A stretch of 64,000 bases of DNA, from NCBI GenBank assembly GCA_943369355.1, contig CALRMX020000001.1, positions 124,001-188,000 on the forward strand, given 5' to 3'. The notes beneath the pieces are model-generated. The model was given only the letters and a program-made list of their open reading frames with translations. It had not been told where the DNA came from and made no database searches. This document shows positions 45,045 to 55,353 of the stretch, piece by piece; within the stretch, counting starts at the first letter, position 1; each line of letters starts with the position of its first letter. The stretch is from UBA7662 sp943369355 (lineage in GTDB: Bacteria > Bacteroidota > Bacteroidia > UBA7662). The translations under genes and the position numbers were made by a program.

Positions 45045-46943
45045 ATGATAAGAGCATTAGATTCTTACGAGGCCTATTTGAACGCCTATACGAAAAGTGT
45101 AGAGACTCCAGAGTTATTTTGGGAAGAAATAGCAGAAAGTTTCAAGTGGCAGAAAAAATGGGATAAGGTATTGGAGTGGAATTTCGACGAACCAAATGTA
45201 AAATGGTTCGAAGGTGGCGTATTGAATATCACAGAAAATTGTTTGGATCGGCATCTTGAAGAGAGAGGAAATAAACTTGCCTTGATTTGGGAGGCGAATG
45301 ATCCGAAAGAACGATTTGTTCGGTACACCTATCGGGAATTACACGAATTAGTATGCCGTTTTGCTAACGTTCTAAAAGCCAATGGGGTAAAAAAGGGAGA
45401 TAGGATTTGTATCTACATGCCCATGATACCAGAATTGATGATTGCTGTTCTTGCTTGTGCTCGCATTGGTGCAGTGCATTCAGTGGTATTTGCAGGATTT
45501 GCTGCACACGCCATCTCTGATCGTATACAAGATGCACAATGCAGTATGGTTATTACTACCGATGGGCTCAATAGAGGTGCAAAACAAATTCCATGTAAAG
45601 CAGTAATTGATGAAGCACTTGAAAATTGTCCGAGTGTTAATCGAGTAATTGTTTATGAACGATTAGGTTGGCCGGTAAACATGGTGGAAGGGCGGGATTT
45701 TTGGTGGCATGACGAAATCTCCAAAGTTGGCAAGGACTGCCCCGCAGAACCGATGCAAAGCGAGGACATGTTATTCATCCTTTATACTTCTGGATCGACA
45801 GGCAAGCCTAAAGGTGTAGTTCATACATGCGGTGGATACATGGTTTATACTGCGTACTCTTTTGCAAATGTATTTCAAGCAAAAGAAAGTGATGTTTATT
45901 GGTGTACTGCTGATATTGGCTGGGTAACAGGACATAGTTATATTGTTTATGGTCCTTTGCTACAAGGCGCAACTACACTCATGTTTGAAGGGGTACCAAC
46001 TTATCCCGATCCAGGTAGATTTTGGCAAGTTTGTGATAAACATGCAGTAAACATATTTTACACTGCACCCACCGCCATTAGGTCTCTTATGGCCGCAGGT
46101 GAAGACCATGTACTTGCTTACAGCCTAGAAAAATTGAAGGTGCTAGGTTCAGTTGGAGAACCAATTAATGAAGAAGCTTGGAACTGGTACTACATTCACG
46201 TAGGTAAAGAAAAATGTCCTTTAGTTGACACTTGGTGGCAAACGGAAACTGGAGGAATCATGATAAGTGCGCTAGCAGGTCTCTCACCACTCAAGCCAAG
46301 TTTTGCTGGGCTACCTTTACCTGGTATTCAGCCAGTATTACTGGATAATGAAGGAATGGAGATAAAGGAGAATGGATTAGAAGGATATTTAGCAATAAAA
46401 TTTCCTTGGCCTTCCATGATACGAACTACTTATGGCGATCATGAACGCTGCAGAATCAATTACTTTAGTACTTATAAGGGTTATTATTTTACAGGCGACG
46501 GTGCACGAAGAGATGAAAACGGTTACTACAGAATTATTGGAAGAGTTGATGATGTGATTAATGTTTCTGGACACCGGTTTGGAACTGCCGAAATTGAAAA
46601 TGCTATTAATCAAAGCAAGGCAGTTGTTGAGTCGGCAGTAGTTGGTTACCCACATGACATTAAGGGTCAAGGTATTTATGCCTATGTGGTATGCAAAGAC
46701 GCTGATAGTCATGATTCGGAATATCTGAAAGCGGAAATAGTGGAATCGGTCGTTGCAGAAATAGGTAGAATTGCGAAACCGGATAAAATTCAGTTGGTTT
46801 CAGGGCTTCCCAAAACGCGTTCTGGAAAAATTATGAGAAGAATTTTACGCAAGGTAGCCGAAGGAGAATTAACCAATCTTGGGGATACTTCAACCTTACT
46901 CGACCCATTAATTGTGGATGAAATAATAGCTGGACGGCTATAA
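45045..46943 (+). CDS. acs: Acetyl-CoA synthetase
   Basis: Makes acetyl-CoA from acetate, ATP and CoA. The 632-residue product has the family start SYEAYLNAYTKSVETPELFWEE, the AMP-binding P-loop YTSGSTGKPKGVVHT (near residue 247), WWQTETGG, YFTGDGARRDENGYYRIIGRVDD and the catalytic Lys in KTRSGKIMRRILRK, whose acetylation regulates other Acs enzymes. The ATG at 45045 is chosen because it gives the standard N-terminus; an in-frame ATG at 44970 would add 25 hydrophobic residues. Convergent with the YeiH-like gene one base away. Confidence 0.95.
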   Translation: MIRALDSYEAYLNAYTKSVETPELFWEEIAESFKWQKKWDKVLEWNFDEPNVKWFEGGVLNITENCLDRHLEERGNKLALIWEANDPKERFVRYTYRELHELVCRFANVLKANGVKKGDRICIYMPMIPELMIAVLACARIGAVHSVVFAGFAAHAISDRIQDAQCSMVITTDGLNRGAKQIPCKAVIDEALENCPSVNRVIVYERLGWPVNMVEGRDFWWHDEISKVGKDCPAEPMQSEDMLFILYTSGSTGKPKGVVHTCGGYMVYTAYSFANVFQAKESDVYWCTADIGWVTGHSYIVYGPLLQGATTLMFEGVPTYPDPGRFWQVCDKHAVNIFYTAPTAIRSLMAAGEDHVLAYSLEKLKVLGSVGEPINEEAWNWYYIHVGKEKCPLVDTWWQTETGGIMISALAGLSPLKPSFAGLPLPGIQPVLLDNEGMEIKENGLEGYLAIKFPWPSMIRTTYGDHERCRINYFSTYKGYYFTGDGARRDENGYYRIIGRVDDVINVSGHRFGTAEIENAINQSKAVVESAVVGYPHDIKGQGIYAYVVCKDADSHDSEYLKAEIVESVVAEIGRIAKPDKIQLVSGLPKTRSGKIMRRILRKVAEGELTNLGDTSTLLDPLIVDEIIAGRL

Positions 46944-46944
46944 A

Positions 46945-47922
46945 TTATCTGATTATATAGATCAGGCCTATAATAAAGAAGATCTGTATTAAAAATATGC
47001 TGCTTCCAGCGACAAAGGTTTTACCGCCAAGCTGGAGCAGCTTTTTAATTTGAATGCTTAAACCAATTCCGACCATCGCGAATAGCAGCAAATAAGAGCC
47101 AATTTTGTTCAAAATAGTGACCCATTCCTCGGGCAAAATGTCAAAACTGGCTACAATGCTGGCCAATAAAAATCCCCAGACGTAATACGGTATAATGGAT
47201 TTAAAATTGACTTTTTGCTCCGAACTTGAACCACCTCTAAACATTATTCCAATCAACACTAGTGACGGCGCAAGAAGTAAGATTCTACCCATTTTTACCA
47301 AAAGTGCCAAATTACTAGTTTCTGGGTCAATAGACATGGAAGCAGCTAAGACATGACCTACCGATTGGAGTACAGCGCCCGAGAACAAGGCGCTTTCTTG
47401 AGGTGTTAATTCAAACAAGACCGAAAGAAAAGGGAAAAGAAAAATTCCCAGCGTCCCGAGTAAATTCACTGCCGTGATAGCAAGCCCTATTTCAACGGTG
47501 CTGGCTTTCAACATTGGAGCTGATGCTGCTATAGCCGAGTTACCGCATACCCCATTTCCAAAGCCAAGTAGCCATCCAAGATTGGTGCTGATAAAAAACC
47601 TACCAGCAAGCCATCCCGAAAAAAGTGTAATTGCCACAAGGAGAAAAATGGCAATTAAAAATGACCATGAAAGGCCTGATAAGGTTTGAAGATTCAGTCC
47701 GAAACCGAGAATAATTGTAGCCCAAGCAAGCATTTTCTTCTCTGCAAATTGAAAAACAGCTTTTTCATCTGCAGAAAAACTTTTTAACTGCGCAATAAAT
47801 ATTGCGACCAATAATGCGATAGTTATAGCACCTAATCCTGGGATATACTTGCTCAACAACTCTCCAAGAATAGCAGTTGACAACATGATAAGTACGGCGA
47901 ACACATAATTCTTGTTTCTCAT
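46945..47922 (-). CDS. YeiH-family (UPF0324) putative sulfate exporter
   Basis: A 325-residue membrane protein with about ten helices. The conserved YeiH motif LGFGNGVCGNSAIAASAP is clear, as are the start PGLGAITIALLVA-like helix, and GLNLQTLSG. The family is annotated as a putative sulfate exporter, with little direct evidence. It has no visible sulfur-metabolism neighbours. Its stop codon lies one base from the convergent acs stop. Confidence 0.85.
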   Translation of the reverse strand: MRNKNYVFAVLIMLSTAILGELLSKYIPGLGAITIALLVAIFIAQLKSFSADEKAVFQFAEKKMLAWATIILGFGLNLQTLSGLSWSFLIAIFLLVAITLFSGWLAGRFFISTNLGWLLGFGNGVCGNSAIAASAPMLKASTVEIGLAITAVNLLGTLGIFLFPFLSVLFELTPQESALFSGAVLQSVGHVLAASMSIDPETSNLALLVKMGRILLLAPSLVLIGIMFRGGSSSEQKVNFKSIIPYYVWGFLLASIVASFDILPEEWVTILNKIGSYLLLFAMVGIGLSIQIKKLLQLGGKTFVAGSSIFLIQIFFIIGLIYIIR

Positions 47923-48045
47923 GGTTCGTAAAGTTCTAAAAATTTATTTTTCCTGAATGCAACTAAAAGCACCGGCAATATCAGTTTTTCGCTGCAGGCA
48001 GTTTAACATTTCTTTATATCTTTAAATAAGCGAAAATGTGATTTT

Positions 48046-49719
48046 ATGTTTATACCGAAAGGGCTGACGACTTTCCTTTTGATTCTATTATGCATATACT
48101 CAAATGCCAACATATCAGACTCATTGTTTCTAATTCATAATGATCAAGATGAAGAACAACTTGAGGAAAATAGAAATCATTGGTTGAGTCTTCTTCAGAG
48201 AAGACAACCTAATGAAAACGAATTACAACTAATTCGGAAAACTTTAGCAAAATCTATAGAAAGCGAAAAGGATGAGGCCTTAGTTCATCGATATGTCTTC
48301 ACCTTGGGCTTGTTCGAAAAGGTTGTTGCTCAGAATGGAGCACGTGCTTTGCATGAATTTGAAAATGCTTTTGATTTAGCTGAACGTTTAGGAGATAGAA
48401 AGGGGATGGCAAGTGCTTTATGGCAAAGCATGTCAATTTTGACCGATTTACACCTCTACGAAGAGGCTCTTCAATATTTATTCAGGGTTGAAGCTGTTTT
48501 GCAAAAGTATAATTACCAAGGATTTTCTTTCCTTTCCCTCAAAATGTTAGAAATGGGTCAGGTTTTTTTCCAGACCGAAAATTATGAGGTTGCAATTCAA
48601 TATTTCGAAAAGGCCCTTGCATTTAAAAATGGAGGCTTAAACAAATCTCAGCAAATGCATGCAAGAAATACGCTGGGTCTTGCTTATCAAAGAACTCATG
48701 ACTATGTTAATGCAATTTCTAATTTTGAAAAAAGCCATCAGCTAGCTGATGCAGTTGGTGACAAATTTTGGTCGGCCCTGACTTATGGAAACATAGGAGC
48801 CGTACTATTCGAACAAGGTAATTACAAGTCGGCCTTTGAAAGACTGCAATTTGACTATGAAAAAAGTCAAGAGTTAGGCGTGTGGAATAGCGCGGCTAAT
48901 GCAGCTGTATTTATGGCCAAAATTCGAATTAAAGAGAAAAACTATCATCTGGCGAAAGAAATGCTAGAAAATGCCCTTCAAATTGATGCAAAAGGGTCAG
49001 AGCTCACAACCCGAAGGAACATTTTTTTGCTACTATCAGAAGTTTACTCGGAAATGAAAAACTATAAATTGGCGTTAGAGTTTGGGAGAAAGTATTCACA
49101 ATTGAACGACAGTATTCAAACAACTCGAATGGAAGCCGATAGAGTTGAAAGAATGAAACAATTCAGTTTTCAAATTCAAGAAAAGGAGCGCTTACTTGAG
49201 CAAAAACAAATCGAAGAAAATGAAAATTTACGTCAACTTTATGTTCTTCGGTTGCTTTTGGTAGGGATAATATTTTTGGTTGTTTTATTCTTTGTGTATT
49301 CGGTTAAACGAAAGGAAAATACCGACAAAGGTGTGAAGACCAACTTGGAGCAGGACATTGAAAAGAGGCTATTGGAGGCCGAAAAAAGAAGTTGGCAACG
49401 GATTGCCAGGTATGCTAGATCCAATGGTCATGCAGGAGCCGAGGACTTATTTGATCCCTCTGACATTGATAAGTTTAAGCACCAATACGACACAGTGAAT
49501 AATCATTTTTTTGCAAGATTAAAGGCTAGTCATCCCGAGGTGAATTCTGATGACATTAATCGACTCGTATTAATTCAAACAGGAATTCAGTTAGAGGAGA
49601 TACTCCGTTTATTAAACTGCAGTGCTGAGGAGTGGCAAGCTTGGGAAAACCAATTGAAAAGAAAACTCAATAGCAAAGAAAGTGAAAGCTTAAAAAAGCT
49701 ACTTGTTGAATTAAACTGA
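48046..49719 (+). CDS. TPR membrane protein with degenerate LuxR-like C-terminal domain
   Basis: A 557-residue protein with a signal peptide (ending near residue 24), tetratricopeptide repeats over about 80-360 (for example NYEVAIQYFEKALAFKNGG and DYVNAISNFEKSHQLADAVGD), a charged coiled coil, one membrane helix (about 400-420, LRLLLVGIIFLVVLFFVYSV) and a cytosolic tail. The tail (FFARLKASHPEVNSDDINRL ... LLNCSAEEWQAWENQLKRKL) matches the outline of the Bacteroidota LuxR-type helix-turn-helix found after TPR-TM modules, but with key positions changed. Probably a signalling protein; DNA binding uncertain. Confidence 0.8.
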   Translation: MFIPKGLTTFLLILLCIYSNANISDSLFLIHNDQDEEQLEENRNHWLSLLQRRQPNENELQLIRKTLAKSIESEKDEALVHRYVFTLGLFEKVVAQNGARALHEFENAFDLAERLGDRKGMASALWQSMSILTDLHLYEEALQYLFRVEAVLQKYNYQGFSFLSLKMLEMGQVFFQTENYEVAIQYFEKALAFKNGGLNKSQQMHARNTLGLAYQRTHDYVNAISNFEKSHQLADAVGDKFWSALTYGNIGAVLFEQGNYKSAFERLQFDYEKSQELGVWNSAANAAVFMAKIRIKEKNYHLAKEMLENALQIDAKGSELTTRRNIFLLLSEVYSEMKNYKLALEFGRKYSQLNDSIQTTRMEADRVERMKQFSFQIQEKERLLEQKQIEENENLRQLYVLRLLLVGIIFLVVLFFVYSVKRKENTDKGVKTNLEQDIEKRLLEAEKRSWQRIARYARSNGHAGAEDLFDPSDIDKFKHQYDTVNNHFFARLKASHPEVNSDDINRLVLIQTGIQLEEILRLLNCSAEEWQAWENQLKRKLNSKESESLKKLLVELN

Positions 49720-49741
49720 GAGCCCCTAATCAGAGGCTCTC
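49718..49741. terminator. Weak hairpin between convergent genes
   Basis: Inverted repeat GAGAGCC/GGCTCTC with a 10-base loop, overlapping the TPR gene's stop and followed by CTTTT on the plus side. It may terminate the TPR gene and lies 15 bases before the opposing peptidase stop. Confidence 0.45.
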
Positions 49742-49755
49742 AGCTTTTAAGATAT

Positions 49756-51867
49756 TCAATCGTTTAACAAACTCAATAAGAAGGCATAATTCAATGCAGT
49801 ATCTTTAATGGCGTTAAATCTTCCCGATTTACCTCCATGACCTGCCGCCATGTCAGTATAGAGAAACAGAGGGTTTTTATCTGTTTTCATGGCTCTTAGT
49901 TTAGCCACCCATTTAGCGGGCTCCCAATATTGAACTTGGCTATCATGTAAGCCGGTGGTGACGAGCATTGCCGGATATGCTTGTGCTTTTACCTGATCAT
50001 ATGGTGAATAGGAAAGCATATAATCATAATACACCTTATCCTTTGGGTTTCCCCATTCATCAAATTCCCCAGTCGTTAATGGAATGCTTTCATCGAGCAT
50101 GGTAGTCACTACATCTACAAATGGCACCTCTGCAATTATTCCTCTCCATCTATCTGGGCGCATATTGGCTATGGCACCCATTAGCAACCCACCTGCGCTG
50201 CCACCTTCTGCAAAAATCTTATCTGGGGCACCATATTGGCTATTGGCTAAATGATCGGCGCAGGCGATAAAATCGGTGAAAGTATTTTTCTTCTTCAACA
50301 ATTTACCGTCTTCGTACCATTTTCTTCCTAGGTCTTCACCACCTCGAACATGTGCAATAGCGTATACAAATCCGCGATCTAACAAACTCAGACGACTTAC
50401 GCTAAAGTATGCATCCATACTTGCTCCATAACTACCATACCCATACAACAGTAAAGGCGCAGTTCCATTAATCTTGGTGGTTTTTTTATAAACTAACGAG
50501 ATGGGAACCTTGGTTCCATCCTCGGCGGTCGCGTAAATTCTTTCTGAAACATAACTTTTTGGGTCATACCCACCTACCACTTCTTGTTGTTTGAGTAGCT
50601 TTCTTCCTTTCGTTTTCATGTTGTAGTCGAAAACTGAATTAGGTGTATTTAGGGAAGTATAGCCCACTCGTAATAGGTCAGTTTCATATTCTGGATTTAC
50701 ACTTAAGTATGCGGTATATGCGGGATCATCAAATTCTAGATAATAATCAACTTTTGAATCCCAACTCATGACTCTCAGCATACTTAAGCCAGCCTTTCTT
50801 TCGGAGAGAACCAAGTAGTTTTTAAAAAATTCTGCGCCTTCGAGACGAACTTCTTCTCGGTGAGAAATGACTTCATTCCAATTATCAATAGTAGGGTTAG
50901 CTATTGATGCCTTCATTAACCGAAAATTCTTGGCCTCATGATTTGTAGTGATAAAAAAACTATCTCCATAATCTTCTGCCGAATATTCTAATCCTCTAAT
51001 TCTGCTTTGGATAACTTTGAACTTTCCGTTCGGTAAATTGGCATCTAAATATTGTTGTTCTGAGGTTAATGTACTTCCGCTATACAAATAAAGGAATCGG
51101 TCAGACTTACCTTTGAAAATATAAACTGAAAAAGTTTCATCTTTTTCATGGTAAACCAATGCACTATTATCTTTTCCTTGCGTGCTAACCCGCCATACTT
51201 TGTCAGATCTAAGTGTATTAGGGTCTGTTGTTCCATAAAATATAGTTTTGTTGTCATTTGCCCATGCAGAACTTCCATTCGTGGGGTAAACCGAAAGCGG
51301 CAATGTTTCACCTGTAGCCAGGTTTTTAACTTGCATGGTATATTGTCTACGACCAACTGTATCAGTAAAGAAGATTGCAAATTGATTATCAGGACTAATT
51401 TTAATGCCGCTTAGGCTGAAATAGTCATATCCTTTGGCATATTGATTAACGTCAAACAGTATTTCTTCTGCTGCTTCTTGTGAGCCTTTCTTTCTGCAAT
51501 AAATCGGATAATCTTGGCCACTTTCAAACCGGTTGTAATACCAATATCCATTTTCGAAGTAGGGGACTGACATATCAGTTTCCTTAATCCTACCCTTAAT
51601 TTCATTGAATATCTTCTCTTGCAAGGGCTTCGCATGAGCCATCATAGTGTCCAAGTATGCATTTTCAGCTTCCAAATAGGAAATTACATCTGGATTTTCG
51701 CGTTGATTTAACCAAAAATAGGGATCTACACGATCGTGCCCGTGGATACTTAGGATAGTATCGATACGTTTTGCAAGGGGTGGAGGAATATTAGGCATTT
51801 TTTCAGTTGATTTTTCGCTACAGGCGATAGCAACGAATACAAGGAAATAGAGGATGTGATTTTTCAT
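49756..51867 (-). CDS. S9A prolyl oligopeptidase/oligopeptidase B-like lipoprotein
   Basis: A serine peptidase of 703 residues. The start MKNHILYFLVFVAIAC has a lipobox Cys at residue 16. It has an N-terminal seven-bladed propeller region and a C-terminal alpha/beta-hydrolase (about 430-700) with RGGEDLGRKWYEDG, nucleophile GGSAGGLLMG, the Asp in TGLHDSQVQYWEPAKW and the His in AAGHGGKSGR. These match the oligopeptidase B group, which cuts short peptides after basic residues; substrate preference here is inferred. Its start overlaps the end of the other S9 gene by four bases. Confidence 0.92.
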   Translation of the reverse strand: MKNHILYFLVFVAIACSEKSTEKMPNIPPPLAKRIDTILSIHGHDRVDPYFWLNQRENPDVISYLEAENAYLDTMMAHAKPLQEKIFNEIKGRIKETDMSVPYFENGYWYYNRFESGQDYPIYCRKKGSQEAAEEILFDVNQYAKGYDYFSLSGIKISPDNQFAIFFTDTVGRRQYTMQVKNLATGETLPLSVYPTNGSSAWANDNKTIFYGTTDPNTLRSDKVWRVSTQGKDNSALVYHEKDETFSVYIFKGKSDRFLYLYSGSTLTSEQQYLDANLPNGKFKVIQSRIRGLEYSAEDYGDSFFITTNHEAKNFRLMKASIANPTIDNWNEVISHREEVRLEGAEFFKNYLVLSERKAGLSMLRVMSWDSKVDYYLEFDDPAYTAYLSVNPEYETDLLRVGYTSLNTPNSVFDYNMKTKGRKLLKQQEVVGGYDPKSYVSERIYATAEDGTKVPISLVYKKTTKINGTAPLLLYGYGSYGASMDAYFSVSRLSLLDRGFVYAIAHVRGGEDLGRKWYEDGKLLKKKNTFTDFIACADHLANSQYGAPDKIFAEGGSAGGLLMGAIANMRPDRWRGIIAEVPFVDVVTTMLDESIPLTTGEFDEWGNPKDKVYYDYMLSYSPYDQVKAQAYPAMLVTTGLHDSQVQYWEPAKWVAKLRAMKTDKNPLFLYTDMAAGHGGKSGRFNAIKDTALNYAFLLSLLND

Positions 51868-53960
51868 TTTTTCAAATAAGTGTCGAGCCAGTCAAAAAAT
51901 ATTTTATTCCAAAGAACACTGTTTTGCGGTTTCACAACCCAGTGATTTTCGTCAGGGAAGTAAAGGAATTTACTTGGAATGCCTTGTACTTGTGCCGCAG
52001 TAAATGCTTCCATACCTTGGGCTAGAGGTACTCGAAAGTCTTTTTCGTTGTGAATTACCAAAATAGGAGTGTCCCAATTTTTTACATATTTATGCGGTGA
52101 ATCGCGATCGTAGCTGATAGGCTTAGGTAAATCCCAGGGTTTACCTTTCATTTCAAATTCGGTAAAAAATAGTTCCTCCGTTTGCCCATACATTGACTCC
52201 AAATTATATACTCCGCAATGCGAGATGAAAGCTTTAAAGCGTTTATTATGGTTTCCAGCCAACCAATACACTGAATAACCCCCAAAAGAAGCCCCCACAG
52301 CTCCCAATCTATTGGCATCCACATAGTTTTCTTTAACCATCGTATCCACAACTGCCAAATAGTCTTTCATGGCTTGACCACCCCAATCACCACTTATTTG
52401 TTCATTCCAAGCTTGACCAAATCCAGGCAATCCTCTTCGATTGGGTGCTATAACTATATATCCTTTTGCTGCCATGAGTTGAAAGTTCCAACGATTACTC
52501 CAACTCTGACCAATCATGCTTTGTGGGCCCCCTTGACAATACAATAAGGCAGGATATTTTTTGCTGGGATCGAAATTAGGTGGATATATCACCCATGTCT
52601 GAATACTCTTGCCATCACTAGCCTTAATCTCTAGAGATTCTACTTTACCGAAGCTGATGGATTGATACAATTCTTGATTTACCCACGAAATTTGGGTTTC
52701 CTTCTTCGTACTCAGATCAAGTTGAAATAGTTCATTGGGGCTCGTCATACTCTGTTTTTGATATACGAGTGTTCCCGATTTACCTAAGTTCACATAGCTA
52801 AACCCACCGTGATTGGCCCTACTCGAAGTAACTGCTACAGTAATTGACCCCACTTTCTTTTTCATCGATGAACCATAGGTAGAAATAGCATCTTCTAATT
52901 TGAAAAAGTGTTCAAATAGTTGAATGGTGCCTCTATCGTAAGAGCTATAAAAAAGCCGGGAACAGTCTTTACCCCAAGCTAAAGCAGATACGCTGATATC
53001 TAGGTCTTTAGTTACTTCCGAAACAACACCAGTTTCTAAATCCATTACCATTATCCTATTCTTATCTGCCTCGTATCCATCTCTTGACATGCTTAACCAA
53101 GCTAAACGTTTATTGTCGGGAGAAAAAAGGGGTTCATTATCATATCCAGGATTAGAAGCATTAAAAATTTTGGTTTTTTTCGTTTCTAAATCGAACCAAT
53201 AGATTTCACTATTTGTGCTTCTAGCAGCAGATGTGCCCGATAACTTCTTACTTACGTAAACTAGTGACTTGCTGTTTGGTGACCATTGAATCTCGCTAGT
53301 GCCACCGAAAGGAGGAAGTGGAGCATGAAATTTTTCGCCTTCGAGTACATCAAGTGGTGTTCCTAATAAACTCCCATCCTTATAATCTTGAACGAAAACA
53401 TGGCTGTAGCTTCCATCGTGCCAAGTGTCCCAATGACGGTACATCAAGCTTTCGTAAAGCCTTCCGGTTGATTTTGATAATTCAGGGTACTTCTCCTGCA
53501 AGCTTTTTTCTAAACGCACTCTGGCGATGTAATAGATTTTACTTCCATCAGGGCTATAGTTAAATCCTTCAATTCCACCTGTTACCTGACTGACTTGTCT
53601 AGTATCGCTTCCATCAGGTCGCATTTCCCAAAGTTGCATCGAGCCAGATTTGTTGCTTAAATAGCCGATTCTCTGACCGTCTGGTCTCCAGCAGTAACCA
53701 CTCTCAGATTCTGGAGTGTTCGTCAGTCGTTGTGTTTTTTTGCTTGAAAAATTATACAGGTAGAGATCAGAATTTCCTTTGTTTTGGGACAGATCGGTAA
53801 ATCTCACACTGTAAATTAGGTTTTTGGAGTCGGGAGAAACAGCCGGCGCACCAACTTGGCCAAATTTCCACAAGAGTTCTTCACTTAAAAGTTGTTGACT
53901 TTTCAGAGAGTGAACGCTAAGAAATAAGATGAATACGGTTAGAATTTTTTTTCTATTCAT
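51864..53960 (-). CDS. S9 family peptidase (acylaminoacyl-peptidase/DPP-like)
   Basis: A 698-residue exported serine peptidase: signal peptide 1-21 (FILFLSVHSLKSQ), WD40/propeller TolB-like repeats (for example GAPAVSPDSKNLIYSV and YSPDGSKIYYIARV), and a C-terminal catalytic domain with APNRRGLPGFGQAW, GAVGASFGGYS (nucleophile Ser), HNEKDFRVPLAQG (Asp) and FPDENHWVV (His). Closest to S9C/DPP peptidases that remove N-terminal dipeptides or acyl amino acids. First of a pair of S9 genes joined by an ATGA overlap, likely for secreted peptide breakdown. Confidence 0.92.
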   Translation of the reverse strand: MNRKKILTVFILFLSVHSLKSQQLLSEELLWKFGQVGAPAVSPDSKNLIYSVRFTDLSQNKGNSDLYLYNFSSKKTQRLTNTPESESGYCWRPDGQRIGYLSNKSGSMQLWEMRPDGSDTRQVSQVTGGIEGFNYSPDGSKIYYIARVRLEKSLQEKYPELSKSTGRLYESLMYRHWDTWHDGSYSHVFVQDYKDGSLLGTPLDVLEGEKFHAPLPPFGGTSEIQWSPNSKSLVYVSKKLSGTSAARSTNSEIYWFDLETKKTKIFNASNPGYDNEPLFSPDNKRLAWLSMSRDGYEADKNRIMVMDLETGVVSEVTKDLDISVSALAWGKDCSRLFYSSYDRGTIQLFEHFFKLEDAISTYGSSMKKKVGSITVAVTSSRANHGGFSYVNLGKSGTLVYQKQSMTSPNELFQLDLSTKKETQISWVNQELYQSISFGKVESLEIKASDGKSIQTWVIYPPNFDPSKKYPALLYCQGGPQSMIGQSWSNRWNFQLMAAKGYIVIAPNRRGLPGFGQAWNEQISGDWGGQAMKDYLAVVDTMVKENYVDANRLGAVGASFGGYSVYWLAGNHNKRFKAFISHCGVYNLESMYGQTEELFFTEFEMKGKPWDLPKPISYDRDSPHKYVKNWDTPILVIHNEKDFRVPLAQGMEAFTAAQVQGIPSKFLYFPDENHWVVKPQNSVLWNKIFFDWLDTYLKK

Positions 53961-54046
53961 ACAGTTAACTAATTATTTTTTGACTAATGCAACCCGCCTT
54001 AACTTGTCGACGTCTTACACTTGTATTTCATCCAAAAATAAACTGA

Positions 54047-54613
54047 TTGGAACAACATTACGCGATAGTTTACAAATGTTTACAAAATGACCGTAAAGCC
54101 CAGTATGAGCTATATGAGTTGTTTTCGCGGAAAATGTTTGCGGTATGTCTTAGGTATACCTCTGACAGGGATGCAGCAACAGATATTTTGCAAGAAGGAT
54201 TTGTAAAGGTTTTTCAAAATCTATCTCGATTTAGTTTTGAAGGTTCAGTAGAAGGTTGGATAAGGAGAATTATCGTGAATACAGCCATAGATCATTTCCG
54301 AAAAGCATCGAAACTATTCACCATTCACGATCTCGATGGTGTAGAGGTTGAAGATACTTCAGCCTCGAACTTCTTAGGAAAAATGGAATCGGATGAAATT
54401 ATCAAAGTAATACAAAAGTTACCAGCTGGCTATAGAACGGTGCTTAACCTTTATGTTCTTGAAGAATATTCTCACAAAGAAATTTCAGCCATGTTGGGAA
54501 TAAGTGAAGGAACTAGTAAGTCGCAATTAGCTCGGGCGAAGGCACATCTAAAAGAGCTACTCAAACGTACAGAAAGGACAGATAGTCATGAAGCATCAGG
54601 AATTAATGGATAA
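54047..54613 (+). CDS. ECF-type RNA polymerase sigma factor
   Basis: A 188-residue sigma-70 family ECF factor. Region 2 is CLRYTSDRDAATDILQEGFV followed by RRIIVNTAIDHFRK; region 4 is LNLYVLEEYSHKEISAMLG followed by SEGTSKSQLARAKAHLKELL, a helix-turn-helix. The start is TTG at 54047, since the first internal Met is at residue 30 and would delete region 2. It overlaps the next gene, a single-pass membrane protein, by 26 bases, the common arrangement for an ECF sigma and its regulator in Bacteroidota. Confidence 0.92.
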   Translation: MEQHYAIVYKCLQNDRKAQYELYELFSRKMFAVCLRYTSDRDAATDILQEGFVKVFQNLSRFSFEGSVEGWIRRIIVNTAIDHFRKASKLFTIHDLDGVEVEDTSASNFLGKMESDEIIKVIQKLPAGYRTVLNLYVLEEYSHKEISAMLGISEGTSKSQLARAKAHLKELLKRTERTDSHEASGING

Positions 54614-55340
54614 AATACTCAAGGAGAAGTTGATTAACCATGAGGTTGAACCTCCTTCATTTGTATTTGAGCGTATTCAAAACGAGCTTTCAGGTGCATC
54701 CCCGGTGATAGTGCCGTGGTACCGTAAAGTTGCAATGCAACGTATTGCTGCAGCAGTTTCACTACTCATGGTTAGTGGTGCCGTTTATTGGTTATCACTA
54801 AGTGATCCTCAAGGTGTTCAAGTTGCCAAGGTTGCTAATTCTGCTGATACAGCTTATAGAATTGCTCTCGAGGAAAGAATCAGGACCCTAGAAAAGGCTG
54901 CTCAAGAGTCCAAGTATCTATCTGATGTAGCATCGGTAAATCAAAAAAATTATCCCACCATGCAACCTACCTCTAATGGAGAGCGTCATGTGGTAAAATC
55001 AGTTTCCGATTTGCGAACAGATTTGAACGAAACAACCATGAACATTGAAACCATACCTGCTAGAGAAATCGCTTCTATCACAGGAATTGCTTATACCTCC
55101 AATATCGCAACACAGCGGTATCAGTTTAGTGTGACAGAGATTGATTATGCCAATTCTGCACCTAGGCCTAACGGTAATTCTTCAGCATCTACATTGTTAA
55201 ACACCTTTACAAAACTATCTAGTGGCGAATACTTTGCTCTGGCAAAGCATAAGGTAAATGAATTCGTTACCAAAGAGCATTATGTAAATTTTGCAATTGG
55301 TGACGTAGAATTTGGACAAACTATTCAACTCAGTAAATAA
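54588..55340 (+). CDS. Single-pass membrane protein, putative anti-sigma factor
   Basis: A 250-residue protein with a short cytosolic N-terminus (about 1-48), one membrane segment (about 49-68, AAAVSLLMVSGAVYWLSLS) and a periplasmic domain. This topology and the 26-base overlap with the sigma gene fit an anti-sigma factor, but I see no recognisable zinc-binding (HxxxCxxC) motif in the cytosolic part. Its function is inferred from context only. The 3' end is 13 bases before the OMP gene's ATG, so all three are probably co-transcribed. Confidence 0.65.
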   Translation: MKHQELMDKILKEKLINHEVEPPSFVFERIQNELSGASPVIVPWYRKVAMQRIAAAVSLLMVSGAVYWLSLSDPQGVQVAKVANSADTAYRIALEERIRTLEKAAQESKYLSDVASVNQKNYPTMQPTSNGERHVVKSVSDLRTDLNETTMNIETIPAREIASITGIAYTSNIATQRYQFSVTEIDYANSAPRPNGNSSASTLLNTFTKLSSGEYFALAKHKVNEFVTKEHYVNFAIGDVEFGQTIQLSK

Positions 55341-55353
55341 ACCCAACACAATA

